From Lichenicoccus sp965276875 (GTDB lineage: Bacteria > Pseudomonadota > Alphaproteobacteria > Acetobacterales > Acetobacteraceae), in NCBI RefSeq assembly GCF_965276875.1, contig NZ_OZ255701.1:992001-1056000 (forward strand): 64,000 nucleotides of DNA, written 5' to 3'. Shown here piece by piece: positions 1 to 8,570 of the stretch (position 1 is its first letter; each line of letters starts with the position of its first letter). Below the pieces are notes generated by a model. The model worked only from the letters and a program-made list of their open reading frames with translations. It was not told the DNA's origin and searched no databases. Made by a program: the position numbers and the translations under genes.

Positions 1-1
1 C

Positions 2-952
2 GGCGCTGACGCGGCCCTGCCGCAGTTTGACGTGCGGCTGACCCCGCCGGACCTGGGCGAGTGGTTGGCGGGTAATTGCGGGGTTGCGGGGTTCCAGCAC
101 TTCGACAGCCAGCGCGCGGGTCCGCATGTGCTGATCACGGCGCTGATGCATGGCAACGAGATCGCCGGCGCCATTGCCCTCGACAGCCTGCTGCGTGCCG
201 GCGTGCGGCCGTTGCGCGGCAAGCTGACCCTTGGCTTTTTAAACATTGCGGCGTTCGCAAGGTTTGATCCGGCGCGTCCGACGGCCTCGCGTTTCGTCGA
301 CGAGGACATGAACCGGCTGTGGGACCGCGCGATCCTTGAGGGCCCACGCGACTCCGCCGAACTCGCCCGGGCCCGCGAAATCCGCCCACTCGTCGAAGGT
401 GCCGACATCCTGCTCGACCTGCACTCGATGCTATGGCCGTCGGAGCCGCTAATCCTTTGCGGCCGCACCGAAAAGGGGCGCAGGCTGGCGCGCGCCATCG
501 GCACGCCGGCGATCGCCGTCGCCGATCGCGGTCATAATAGCGGGCCCCGGCTGATCGACTATGGCGGATTTGCCGACGACGGCGACCCGCGCATCGCCTG
601 CCTGGTGGAGGCCGGACCGCACTGGGAAGCGCAGACGGTGGCAACGGCGCGCGCCGCCGTGGCGGCATTGCTGCACCAGACCGAGCTTGCGTCCTCCGAT
701 ACACCTGGTGCCGCACCCGCTGCGTGGCGATACGCGCAGGTGACCGAGGTGGTGACTGCCCATACCAGCGGCTTTGCCTTCGTGCGGCCGTTCCGCGGCG
801 GCGACGTCATACCCGAAATCCACACGCTGATCGCCCATGACGGTGCGCGCGAGATCCGCACGCCGCACGACGACTGCCTGCTGGTAATGCCCAGCCTGCG
901 ACCGAGCCGCGGCCATACCGCGGTCCGCCTCGCGCGGTTCTGCCCGGATTAG
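2..952 (+). CDS. Succinylglutamate desuccinylase/aspartoacylase (M14) family protein, possibly cut by the window edge
   Basis: Zinc-dependent deacylase of the M14 AstE/AspA family, which removes an acyl group from an N-acyl amino acid or similar small amide. Visible are the HGNE zinc motif (near residue 40 counted from the GTG at 32), the DMNR segment, the LDLHS zinc histidine and the late VEAG catalytic glutamate. The frame is open to the left edge of the window, so the true start may lie upstream; GTG 32 is the first start codon inside. The stop overlaps the stop of convergent glyA by four bases (TTAG at 949-952). The substrate cannot be told from sequence. Confidence 0.82.
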   Translation, partial: GADAALPQFDVRLTPPDLGEWLAGNCGVAGFQHFDSQRAGPHVLITALMHGNEIAGAIALDSLLRAGVRPLRGKLTLGFLNIAAFARFDPARPTASRFVDEDMNRLWDRAILEGPRDSAELARAREIRPLVEGADILLDLHSMLWPSEPLILCGRTEKGRRLARAIGTPAIAVADRGHNSGPRLIDYGGFADDGDPRIACLVEAGPHWEAQTVATARAAVAALLHQTELASSDTPGAAPAAWRYAQVTEVVTAHTSGFAFVRPFRGGDVIPEIHTLIAHDGAREIRTPHDDCLLVMPSLRPSRGHTAVRLARFCPD

Positions 953-2247
953 CGATAAATCGGGAAGCGTGCGCACAAGGCCCTGACGCGCGCATGCACC
1001 GCGGCCTCGACCGCGTCGTTGGCGCCGTCATTGGACGTAGTCAGACCGTCGAGCACGTCGTTGATCATCAGGCCGACCTCACGGAATTCTTCGGGTCCGA
1101 AGCCGCGGGTGGTGGCGGCCGGGCTGCCGAGCCGAATGCCCGAGGTGATCGCGGGCTTCTCGGGGTCAAAGGGGATCGCGTTCTTGTTGGCGGTGATGCC
1201 GGCCCGCTCCAGACTCGCCTCGGCCAGCTTGCCAGTGACACGCTTCGGCCGCAGATCGACCAGCAACAAGTGGCTGTCGGTGCCGCCGGTGACGATCGCG
1301 AGCCCCTGCCCCAGTAACGTCTCGGCCAGCACCTGGGCGTTCTCGACCACCGCCTCGGCGTAGTGCTTGAAGGAGGGTTGCAGCGCCTCGCCGAACGCCA
1401 CCGCCTTGGCGGCGATCACATGCATCAGCGGGCCGCCCTGCAGGCCTGGGAACACCGCCGAATTGAGCTTCTTGCCGAGGGCTGCGTCGTTGGACAGGAT
1501 CAGGCCGCCGCGCGGACCGCGCAAGGTCTTGTGGGTGGTGCTGGTGACCACGTGCGCGTGCGGCAGCGGGCTCGGATACAGTCCGGCCGCGACCAGGCCG
1601 GCGAAATGCGCCATGTCGACCAGGAAGAACGCGCCGACGGCGCCGGCGACCTGGCGGATACGCGCGAAATCGATGAAGCGCGGGTAGGCGGAGCCGCCGG
1701 CGATGATCAGCCGGGGCTTCTCGGCGTGAGCTAGCCGCTCGAGTTCCTCGTAATCGAGCAGGCCGTCATCGGCTCGGACGCCATATTGTATCGCGCGGAA
1801 CCATTTGCCCGAGAGATTGGGGGCGGCACCGTGGGTCAGATGGCCGCCGGCGGCGAGGCTCATCCCCAGGATGGTGTCGCCGGCCTCCAGCAGGGCCAGG
1901 AACACCGCCTGGTTGGCCTGCGCGCCGGAGTGCGGCTGCACGTTGGCGTATTCTGCGGCGAACAATTGGCGGGCGCGGTCAATGGCGAGCTGTTCGGCGC
2001 GGTCCACTTCGACGCAGCCACCGTAATAGCGCCGGCCTGGATAGCCTTCGGCGTATTTATTGGTGAGCACGCTACCCTGCGCCTCAAGCACGGCGGCGGA
2101 GACGATGTTTTCGCTGGCGATCAGCTCGATGCCGTCCTGCTGGCGCGCCAGTTCGCCGGCCAGCGCGCTTGCCAGTTCCGGATCACGCTCGTGCAGGCTC
2201 TCAGTAAAGAAACGCAGATGGTTCGATGGCGTGATCTGATCGGGCAT
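949..2247 (-). CDS. glyA: Serine hydroxymethyltransferase
   Basis: PLP enzyme interconverting serine plus tetrahydrofolate with glycine plus methylene-tetrahydrofolate; cytosolic, main source of one-carbon units. The protein is about 432 aa, normal for bacterial GlyA. It has the N-terminal ELIASEN segment, the YPGRRYYGG motif and the PLP lysine in STTHKTLRGPRGG near residue 235. ATG 2247 is preferred over the in-frame GTG at 2280 because a GGAG lies about seven bases upstream of it and typical GlyA N-termini begin there. The 174 bp to divergent hemB must hold both promoters; I see no clear consensus in it. Confidence 0.96.
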   Translation of the reverse strand: MPDQITPSNHLRFFTESLHERDPELASALAGELARQQDGIELIASENIVSAAVLEAQGSVLTNKYAEGYPGRRYYGGCVEVDRAEQLAIDRARQLFAAEYANVQPHSGAQANQAVFLALLEAGDTILGMSLAAGGHLTHGAAPNLSGKWFRAIQYGVRADDGLLDYEELERLAHAEKPRLIIAGGSAYPRFIDFARIRQVAGAVGAFFLVDMAHFAGLVAAGLYPSPLPHAHVVTSTTHKTLRGPRGGLILSNDAALGKKLNSAVFPGLQGGPLMHVIAAKAVAFGEALQPSFKHYAEAVVENAQVLAETLLGQGLAIVTGGTDSHLLLVDLRPKRVTGKLAEASLERAGITANKNAIPFDPEKPAITSGIRLGSPAATTRGFGPEEFREVGLMINDVLDGLTTSNDGANDAVEAAVHARVRALCARFPIYR

Positions 2248-2421
2248 GTCCGGCTCCGGCTTGCTGGCGGCATTTGGCACGACAGCGATGGCGGTTCAAC
2301 TGCGCCATCCTACGCCGGCCCACCTTACGACAGCGAAGACCTGCTGCCACGAACGTTTTGCGAAATCGATCCGCGGTGGCAGACTCCATCGCCTGCAACT
2401 CTGAGCCCGGTGACCCCGCTT

Positions 2422-3414
2422 ATGAGCCTCGGACGCTTTCCCGCCACGCGCCTGCGACGCAACCGCCATGACGGGTTTACCCGCCGGATGGTGGCGGAGA
2501 ACCGGCTCTCGGTCGACGACCTGATCTGGCCGATCTTCATCATCGAAGGGCAGGACACCGAGGTCCCGGTGGTCTCAATGCCGGGGGTCAGCCGTGTTTC
2601 GCTCGACCGGCTCGCCGGCCACGTGGCGACGGCGGTGCGGCTTGGCATCCCGGCGGTGGCGCTGTTCCCGGTGACGGATCCGGCCAAGCGCGACGAGGAG
2701 GGCACAGAGTCCGCGAACCCCGACAATCTGATGTGCCGGGCCGCGCGTCTGCTCAAGGCGGAGTTCCCGGCCCTTGGCCTGATCGGCGACGTGGCCCTCG
2801 ATCCCTATACCAACCACGGCCATGATGGCGTCCTGCGTGACGACTACGTCCATAACGAGGACTCCGTCGCCGCCCTGGTCACCCAGTCGCTCAATCAGGC
2901 GCAAAGCGGCATCGACATCCTCGCACCGTCCGACATGATGGACGGCCGCATCGGCACGATCCGCGCCGCCCTGGACGCGCACGGCCTGATCCACACCCGG
3001 CTGATGTCGTATGCGGCGAAATATGCCTCCGCCTTCTACGGACCGTTCCGCGACGCGCTCGGCTCAGGCAGCCTGCTGCGCGGCGACAAAAAAACCTACC
3101 AGATGGACCCCGCCAACAGCGACGAGGCGCTGCGCGAGGTCGAACTCGACCTCGCCGAGGGTGCGGACATGGTGATGGTCAAGCCCGGCATGCCCTACCT
3201 CGACATCGTGCGACGGGTGAGCGAGCGGTTCGCGGTGCCGACCTTCGCCTACCAGGTGTCCGGCGAATACGCGATGCTGATGGCGGCCGCGAACAATGGC
3301 TGGCTCGACCGCGAGCGCGCGATGATGGAAAGCCTGCTCGCCTTCAAGCGCGCGGGTGCCGATGGGGTCCTCACCTATTTTGCCCTGGACGCGGCGCAGG
3401 CCCTGACCAGGTGA
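2422..3414 (+). CDS. hemB: Porphobilinogen synthase (delta-aminolevulinic acid dehydratase)
   Basis: Condenses two 5-aminolevulinate molecules to porphobilinogen in haem biosynthesis. About 330 aa, the usual length. It shows the RLRRNR N-terminal arm, the DVALDPYTNHGHDG metal/active-site loop, and the two Schiff-base lysine regions (AKYASAFYGPFR and MVKPGMPYLD). The frame stays open far upstream (to 1786), but that part is antisense to glyA; ATG 2422 gives the standard N-terminus. The metal loop has the Asp form rather than the Cys-rich zinc form, consistent with a magnesium-type enzyme. The last codons overlap the GTG of the next gene. Confidence 0.96.
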   Translation: MSLGRFPATRLRRNRHDGFTRRMVAENRLSVDDLIWPIFIIEGQDTEVPVVSMPGVSRVSLDRLAGHVATAVRLGIPAVALFPVTDPAKRDEEGTESANPDNLMCRAARLLKAEFPALGLIGDVALDPYTNHGHDGVLRDDYVHNEDSVAALVTQSLNQAQSGIDILAPSDMMDGRIGTIRAALDAHGLIHTRLMSYAAKYASAFYGPFRDALGSGSLLRGDKKTYQMDPANSDEALREVELDLAEGADMVMVKPGMPYLDIVRRVSERFAVPTFAYQVSGEYAMLMAAANNGWLDRERAMMESLLAFKRAGADGVLTYFALDAAQALTR

Positions 3415-5756
3415 GGCGCGTGCGGCGGGCGGCTGTCGCGGTCGCGGCGGCCCTGTCCGCGCTGTTGCTGGCGGGACTCGCCGCAATCGGCGCGGGACTT
3501 CTGCTCACCCTGCCGCCGCGCACGCAGGGCTTACGCATCCCCGGCCTGGAGCACCCGGTCTCGGTCCGCTTCGACGCGGTCGGCATCCCGCACATCCAGG
3601 CCGCCTCGGCTGACGATGCCGCGGCAGGCCTGGGGTTCGTGCACGCCCGCGACCGTATGTTCCAGATGGAGCTGATGCGCCGCCTGGGCTCCGGCCGGCT
3701 CTCCGAGATCGCGGGACCCGCGACCCTGCCGATCGACCGGATGATGCGTGTGCTCGGGCTGCGGGTGCGGGCGGCGGCGGCCTACCCAACGCTGCCCGCC
3801 GCCGACCGCGCCCTGCTCGACGCCTACGCGCGCGGCGTCAATGCCGAGATTGCCGCCCGTGGTCGCTTCATTGCGCCGGAATTCCTGCTGCTCGGCCGCC
3901 CTGAGCGGTGGACACCCACGGACTCGCTGCTCTGGGGCCGGCTGATGGCGCTGTCTCTGGGCGACAATTGGCGCACCGAACTCGCCCGCCTGGCGGCGTC
4001 ATCGAAACTGCCGCTGGCCCGGCTGCTCGCCGTCCGCCCCGCCCCGGTCACAGCACCATCGCCGCAGGCAAGCCTGATTTTCCCAGCCGCCCTGACCCGC
4101 TTTGCAGCCAGCCTCGACCGGGCCCTGCCGCGTTTTCCCGCCCCCTACACCCTGCCGAGCGAGGCCTCCGACGAATGGGCGGTCGATGGCGCGCATAGTG
4201 CCACCGGCGCGCCGCTGCTCGCCGGCGACCCGCACCTCGCCCTCGGCTTCCCGGCGGTCTGGTATCTCGCCCGCATCGACCGGCCCGGCTACCAACTGAC
4301 CGGCGCCACCGCCCCCGGCGCGCCCTATATGGTGCTTGGCCAAAATGGCCATATCGCCTGGACCTTCACCAGCAACGAGGCCGATGCGCAGGACCTGTTC
4401 GTCGAACGGCCCGGCACGCAGCCCGGCACCTATCTGACCCCGGATGGCCCTCGCGCCTTCGCGGTGCATACCGAGATCATCCACGTGCGCGGCGCGCCGG
4501 ACCAGCGCCTGATCGTCCGCGAGAGCCGGCACGGACCGCTGATCGGCGACGTATTGCCGCATCAGCACGGCCGGCTGCTCGCCGCAGAGATGACGATGCT
4601 GATGCCGACCACGCCGGCGCATACGGACGTCGCCGTCGGGCTGATCGCGCTCGACGCGGCAACCAGCGTGGCCGAAGCGCAGGCGGCGGCGGCAACCAGC
4701 ACAGCACCAGTGCAGAACCTGCTGGTCGCGGACCGCCAAAGCATCGGCCTGTTCACCACAGGCACGGTGCCGATCCGTCGTGCCGGCGACGGCGCCTTTC
4801 CGCAGGACGGCGCGGACGGGCTGCATGACTGGACCGGGTTCGCCTCCGGCCCGAGCCTGCCGCATGTCGTGGCACCGTCCAGCGGCCACCTGCTGAACGG
4901 CAACGAACGCACAGCACCACCGGATTATCCGGTCTTCATGGGGCGGGACTGGCCGGACGACTGGCGCGCGCGTCGGATCCGCACCCTGCTGGCCGCGCGT
5001 CCAACGCACGACGTCGCCGAGTTCGCCTCCATGCAAAACGACACCGTCAGCGCCTTTGCCGCCGCCATGCTGCCGCTGCTGGCCGCGCGCGCGGCCGCCG
5101 CCAGTCCCGACGATTTCTCACAGCGTGCGCTGGACCTGCTGCACGGATGGGACGGCTCGATGCGTGCCGGAGCACCGCAGCCGCTGATCTTTAACGCCTG
5201 GCTGCAGCGCTTCGCCGCCGACGCCCTAGCGCGCAACCATCTCAACCTCACGATCACCGGACCCTGGCCGGACTTCGTGGCCTTCCTGCTCTCGCCCGCG
5301 GGCGCGTCCTGGTGCGGCGGCGACTGCACGCCGATGCTGATGCAGGCACTCGCCAGCTCGACCGCGCGCCTCGCCAGGCAGCAGGGCAATGATCCCGCGA
5401 ACTGGCGCTGGGGCCACACGCACCGCGCGGTCTTCGACAATGCCTTCCTGCGCGCCATCCCGATCGTCCGGCGTCTGGCTCGGCGCAGCATCCCGGTGTC
5501 AGGCGACGAGACCACCCTGCTGCGCGCCGGCGGCGCCATCCTCGGCAATTTCGATGCGACGCACGGCGGCGCCTATCGCGGCGTCTACGATCTCGCCGAC
5601 CCCGATCGCAGCCGCTTCATCGTCACCCCCGGGCAGTCCGGCAACTGGGTCTCGGGAGAGGCATGGAATTTGATGCGAAAATGGGCGTCAGGCGCTACGA
5701 TGACGATCCCCAGGGAGCCCCCCTCGATGAGTGCCACCGCGCGTTTGACACCATGA
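3411..5756 (+). CDS. Penicillin acylase family protein (Ntn hydrolase)
   Basis: N-terminal-nucleophile hydrolase precursor of about 781 aa; family members are exported, self-cleave into alpha and beta chains, and hydrolyse penicillins, acyl-homoserine lactones or other amides. The N-terminus is basic, then hydrophobic (signal peptide or anchor, residues ~1-30). The alpha chain has GFVHARDRMFQMELMRR. The likely nucleophile is Ser253 in the ASDEWAVDG context, followed by GDPHL. A late RWGHTHRA segment is also typical. It starts with GTG overlapping the hemB stop (GTGA), so translation is probably coupled. Substrate unknown. Confidence 0.9.
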   Translation: MRRVRRAAVAVAAALSALLLAGLAAIGAGLLLTLPPRTQGLRIPGLEHPVSVRFDAVGIPHIQAASADDAAAGLGFVHARDRMFQMELMRRLGSGRLSEIAGPATLPIDRMMRVLGLRVRAAAAYPTLPAADRALLDAYARGVNAEIAARGRFIAPEFLLLGRPERWTPTDSLLWGRLMALSLGDNWRTELARLAASSKLPLARLLAVRPAPVTAPSPQASLIFPAALTRFAASLDRALPRFPAPYTLPSEASDEWAVDGAHSATGAPLLAGDPHLALGFPAVWYLARIDRPGYQLTGATAPGAPYMVLGQNGHIAWTFTSNEADAQDLFVERPGTQPGTYLTPDGPRAFAVHTEIIHVRGAPDQRLIVRESRHGPLIGDVLPHQHGRLLAAEMTMLMPTTPAHTDVAVGLIALDAATSVAEAQAAAATSTAPVQNLLVADRQSIGLFTTGTVPIRRAGDGAFPQDGADGLHDWTGFASGPSLPHVVAPSSGHLLNGNERTAPPDYPVFMGRDWPDDWRARRIRTLLAARPTHDVAEFASMQNDTVSAFAAAMLPLLAARAAAASPDDFSQRALDLLHGWDGSMRAGAPQPLIFNAWLQRFAADALARNHLNLTITGPWPDFVAFLLSPAGASWCGGDCTPMLMQALASSTARLARQQGNDPANWRWGHTHRAVFDNAFLRAIPIVRRLARRSIPVSGDETTLLRAGGAILGNFDATHGGAYRGVYDLADPDRSRFIVTPGQSGNWVSGEAWNLMRKWASGATMTIPREPPSMSATARLTP

Positions 5757-5775
5757 TGAACGTTGAATTCGCTGC

Positions 5776-6510
5776 ATGACCTACACTCCGCCGCGCCGGC
5801 CGCAATTCTTCTACACCACGGCGCCGTTGCCCTGCCCCTATGTCTCCGGCCGGACCGAACGCAAGGTGGTGACCGAAATCGCCGGCCCGGACGCGGAATC
5901 GCTGCATGACCGGCTGTCGCGCGCGGGCTTCCGGCGCAGCCATAACATCGCCTACGCGCCGGTTTGCCCATCGTGCAACGCCTGCGTGCCGATCCGCATC
6001 CCGGTGGCTTTGTTCGAGCCCGGACGCACGCTCAAGCGGATCATCCGGCGCAATTCGCTGGTCGAGAGCTTCGAGGTGCCGCCGCGCGCCACCACCGAGC
6101 AATATGCCCTGTTCCAGCGCTACCAGCAGGCCCGCCACGGTGAGGGCGACATGGCCGGGATGAGCTTCTACGACTACCGCGCGATGATCGAGGACACCCC
6201 GATCGAGACCTTCCTGTTCGAGTTCCGCGATCCCGACGACACGCTGATCGGCGTGTGTTTGACCGACCGGCTCGGCGACGGCCTGTCCGCGGTCTACAGC
6301 TTTTTCTCGCCGGAACTCGCCGGACGCTCGCTCGGCAGCTTTGCGATCACCTGGCTGATCGACCGCGCGCGTACGATGGCGCTGCCTTACGTGTATCTCG
6401 GCTACTGGGTCGCAGACAGCCGCAAGATGGCCTACAAGGCGCGCTTCCGTCCCAGCGAGGTCTTGTCCCAAGGCGCTTGGCGGCGGCTCGATCTCAGCGA
6501 TCCGCTCTGA
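5776..6510 (+). CDS. bpt: Aspartate/glutamate leucyltransferase (Bpt-type aminoacyl-tRNA-protein transferase)
   Basis: Transfers leucine from Leu-tRNA to proteins with N-terminal Asp or Glu, making them substrates for ClpS/ClpAP (N-degron pathway). About 244 aa, the normal length. Diagnostic are the N-terminal PCPY segment, CPSCNACVPIR near residue 75, the YQQARHG helix and the late VYLGYWV / MAYKARFRP block. It lies 19 bp after the acylase gene on the same strand. Bpt and Ate are hard to separate by eye; length and lineage favour Bpt. Confidence 0.93.
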   Translation: MTYTPPRRPQFFYTTAPLPCPYVSGRTERKVVTEIAGPDAESLHDRLSRAGFRRSHNIAYAPVCPSCNACVPIRIPVALFEPGRTLKRIIRRNSLVESFEVPPRATTEQYALFQRYQQARHGEGDMAGMSFYDYRAMIEDTPIETFLFEFRDPDDTLIGVCLTDRLGDGLSAVYSFFSPELAGRSLGSFAITWLIDRARTMALPYVYLGYWVADSRKMAYKARFRPSEVLSQGAWRRLDLSDPL

Positions 6511-6526
6511 GCCGGCGCCTGGGGAG

Positions 6527-7564
6527 TTGTTCAAGCGCGCGCTTCTGCATATCGGCTTTGAGAAGACCGGCTCGACTTCGGTCCAGGTCTTCCTGACCGA
6601 CAACATCGCCAGGCTGCGCGCACTCGGCTATTTCGTGCCGCGCAGCCTTGTGCGCGAAGACGGTTTCTGCAACCACACTAGGCTCGTCGCGTACGCCTTG
6701 GCCGACCATAAGCTGGACGACGATTTGCGCCTGCATCACGGCGTCACCAACGCGGCCCAGCTCGCCGCCTTCCGCGAGACGACGACGGCAAACCTCGCCG
6801 AAGAGGCAGCGGCGGCCACTGGCTGTGGCTTCATGCTGCTCAGCAACGAACATCTCTCAAGCCGAGTCACCGAGGCCGCCGAACTGGCCAACCTGCAAGC
6901 GCTGCTCGCCACCGTCTGCGAGCAGGTGACGATCTTCGTCTATTTGCGCAACCAGGCCGACCTGCTGCAGAGCGCCTATAATGAGGCGATCAAGGTCGGC
7001 TTTCACAATATCGACCTGATCCCCGACTTCGCCAATAAGGCCACCGGCGGCTGGGTGGAGCGCCGCTACTTTGAATATGGCAGCACCCTTGCCCTCTGGG
7101 CCGAGACGTTCGGCCAGGAGAACATCATGGTCAGGCTGTTCGAACCCGATGGCCTGCTGTTCGGCGACGTGGTGCAGGACCTGCTCTTTCGCATTCATGT
7201 CGACCCCTCGCGCTTCACCGCCTTCCCGCGTGCCAACGAGGGTCTCGACGCATCTGCGCAGCACTTCCTCAAGCAGCTCAACGGGTCGCTCGCGCACCTT
7301 GCTGCAAACGACGCGGCCCGCATCCGCGAACGGGTGATCGACATCCTGATGCAAGAGCGACGCGGCACTGGCCGCAAGCTGACCGCGAGTGACGCCGCCG
7401 CCTTCGTCGCGCAGTTCGAGGACGAAAACGAAAGCGTGCGCCGCCGCTGGTTTCCCGATCGGCCCACCCTGTTTCGCACACGCGACGACATTGCTGCCGA
7501 AGTTGATCCACCCTGCGACGACAGCTTCAGGATCATGACGCTGCTGCTGGAAGCTCTTTTGTAA
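6527..7564 (+). CDS. Sulfotransferase-like hypothetical protein
   Basis: About 345 aa. The N-terminus LLHIGFEKTGSTSVQ (residues ~6-20) matches the phosphosulfate-binding loop of PAPS-dependent sulfotransferases. A middle segment VTIFVYLRNQADLLQSAYNE resembles the 3'-phosphate-binding Arg/Ser strand of that fold. The start is a TTG at 6527, 16 bp after bpt; no ATG offers the P-loop. A role in sulfating a surface glycan or lipid is possible, but no glycan genes adjoin it, so the acceptor is unknown. Confidence 0.7.
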   Translation: MFKRALLHIGFEKTGSTSVQVFLTDNIARLRALGYFVPRSLVREDGFCNHTRLVAYALADHKLDDDLRLHHGVTNAAQLAAFRETTTANLAEEAAAATGCGFMLLSNEHLSSRVTEAAELANLQALLATVCEQVTIFVYLRNQADLLQSAYNEAIKVGFHNIDLIPDFANKATGGWVERRYFEYGSTLALWAETFGQENIMVRLFEPDGLLFGDVVQDLLFRIHVDPSRFTAFPRANEGLDASAQHFLKQLNGSLAHLAANDAARIRERVIDILMQERRGTGRKLTASDAAAFVAQFEDENESVRRRWFPDRPTLFRTRDDIAAEVDPPCDDSFRIMTLLLEALL

Positions 7565-7691
7565 AGGCGTCACTTCAGGCGTGAGTCACATTCGCGACGG
7601 CGCCTTTGTGGAGCTCGATCTCGATGCGCCGCTCAACGCGCACGACACGACGATGGCGCGCCTGTATCGGCACTGAAGGGAGACGACGGGA

Positions 7692-8534
7692 ATGACTCTC
7701 GCCCGCAACAGCTATGGCAAGGCGCGTGTGCGTAGCTTGCGCATCCACCGGACCCACGCGCGCCAGGAGGTTCGCGAAACCACGGCGAAAGTGATGCTGC
7801 AAGGCGCCTTCGAAGGCGCCTTCACGCATGCCGACAACAGCGCGATCATCGCCACGGACTCGATTAAGAACATCGTACAGATCGTGGCGCACGAAAACCA
7901 AAATGCCGCGGCGGAGGATTTCGCCGCCGCCATCGCCTCGCGCCTGCTCGGCCGCTACGACCATGTGCAACAGGTCACCGTCGATCTGCGCGAAACCAAA
8001 TGGACGCGCCTGGTTGTGGAGGGCGCGCCGCACCCGCACAGCTTCCTGCTTGATGGCAACGGGCAGGGCACCGCTGCGGTCGTCGCCACGCGCGAAGCCG
8101 TGGAAATCCGCTCCGGCGTGGAGGGGTTTACCTTCATGAAATCGACCGGCTCCGGCTGGGTCGGCTATGTTAGGGACGAATACACGACGCTCCCGGAGAC
8201 CACCGACCGCGTCTGCGCGACCAGCATGCGTGCCGAATGGCTCTGGTCGACACGGCCCGCGGACTATCCGGCGGCGAACGCGCGGCTGCTCGACACCATG
8301 CTGCGCGTTTTTGCCACGACCTACAGCGACAGCGTGCAGGACAGCCTGTATCGCATGGGCCTCGCCGCCCTGGAGACGGTGCCCGAGGTGAGCCGGATCG
8401 ACATGACCTGCCCCAATAAGCACTACATACCGCTGAACCTGTCGGCCTTCGGGATCAAGGGCAACGATTCGGTGCTGCTGCCGACCGACGAGCCGAGCGG
8501 GGAGATCGAATGCAGCGTCAGCCGCGGCGGATGA
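7692..8534 (+). CDS. pucL: Urate oxidase (factor-independent urate hydroxylase)
   Basis: Oxidises urate with O2 to 5-hydroxyisourate without cofactor or metal. About 280 aa. It shows the N-terminal YGKARVR strand, the IIATDSIKNIV segment with the catalytic Thr-Asp, the FTFMKSTGSGW segment, and the C-terminal MTCPNKHYIPLNL. A GGGAG lies upstream of ATG 7692. The product is the substrate of the hydroxyisourate hydrolase at 13672. The 127 bp before it holds only a 31-codon GTG frame (7581-7676) that I do not recognise. It converges with the hydantoinase gene, 36 bp apart. Confidence 0.95.
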   Translation: MTLARNSYGKARVRSLRIHRTHARQEVRETTAKVMLQGAFEGAFTHADNSAIIATDSIKNIVQIVAHENQNAAAEDFAAAIASRLLGRYDHVQQVTVDLRETKWTRLVVEGAPHPHSFLLDGNGQGTAAVVATREAVEIRSGVEGFTFMKSTGSGWVGYVRDEYTTLPETTDRVCATSMRAEWLWSTRPADYPAANARLLDTMLRVFATTYSDSVQDSLYRMGLAALETVPEVSRIDMTCPNKHYIPLNLSAFGIKGNDSVLLPTDEPSGEIECSVSRGG

Positions 8535-8570
8535 AGCGCGCGTGGTCCATCGGCTCAAATCCCGAGTTTG

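Noticed and set aside
2274..2290. TGGCAC near the glyA-hemB gap as a sigma-54 box
   Set aside because: The base pair ten bases after GG is AT, not the required GC.
3999..5036. Long minus-strand open frame inside the penicillin acylase gene
   Set aside because: Low-complexity Gly/Arg-rich product antisense to a clear family member; arises from GC-rich codon periodicity.
7549..7565. TGGAAG-N5-TTGTA before urate oxidase as a sigma-54 box
   Set aside because: The invariant GC is GT and the element lies inside the preceding coding region.
7581..7676. 31-codon GTG frame before urate oxidase
   Set aside because: Reads smoothly but has no recognisable motif and is within chance length for this GC content.
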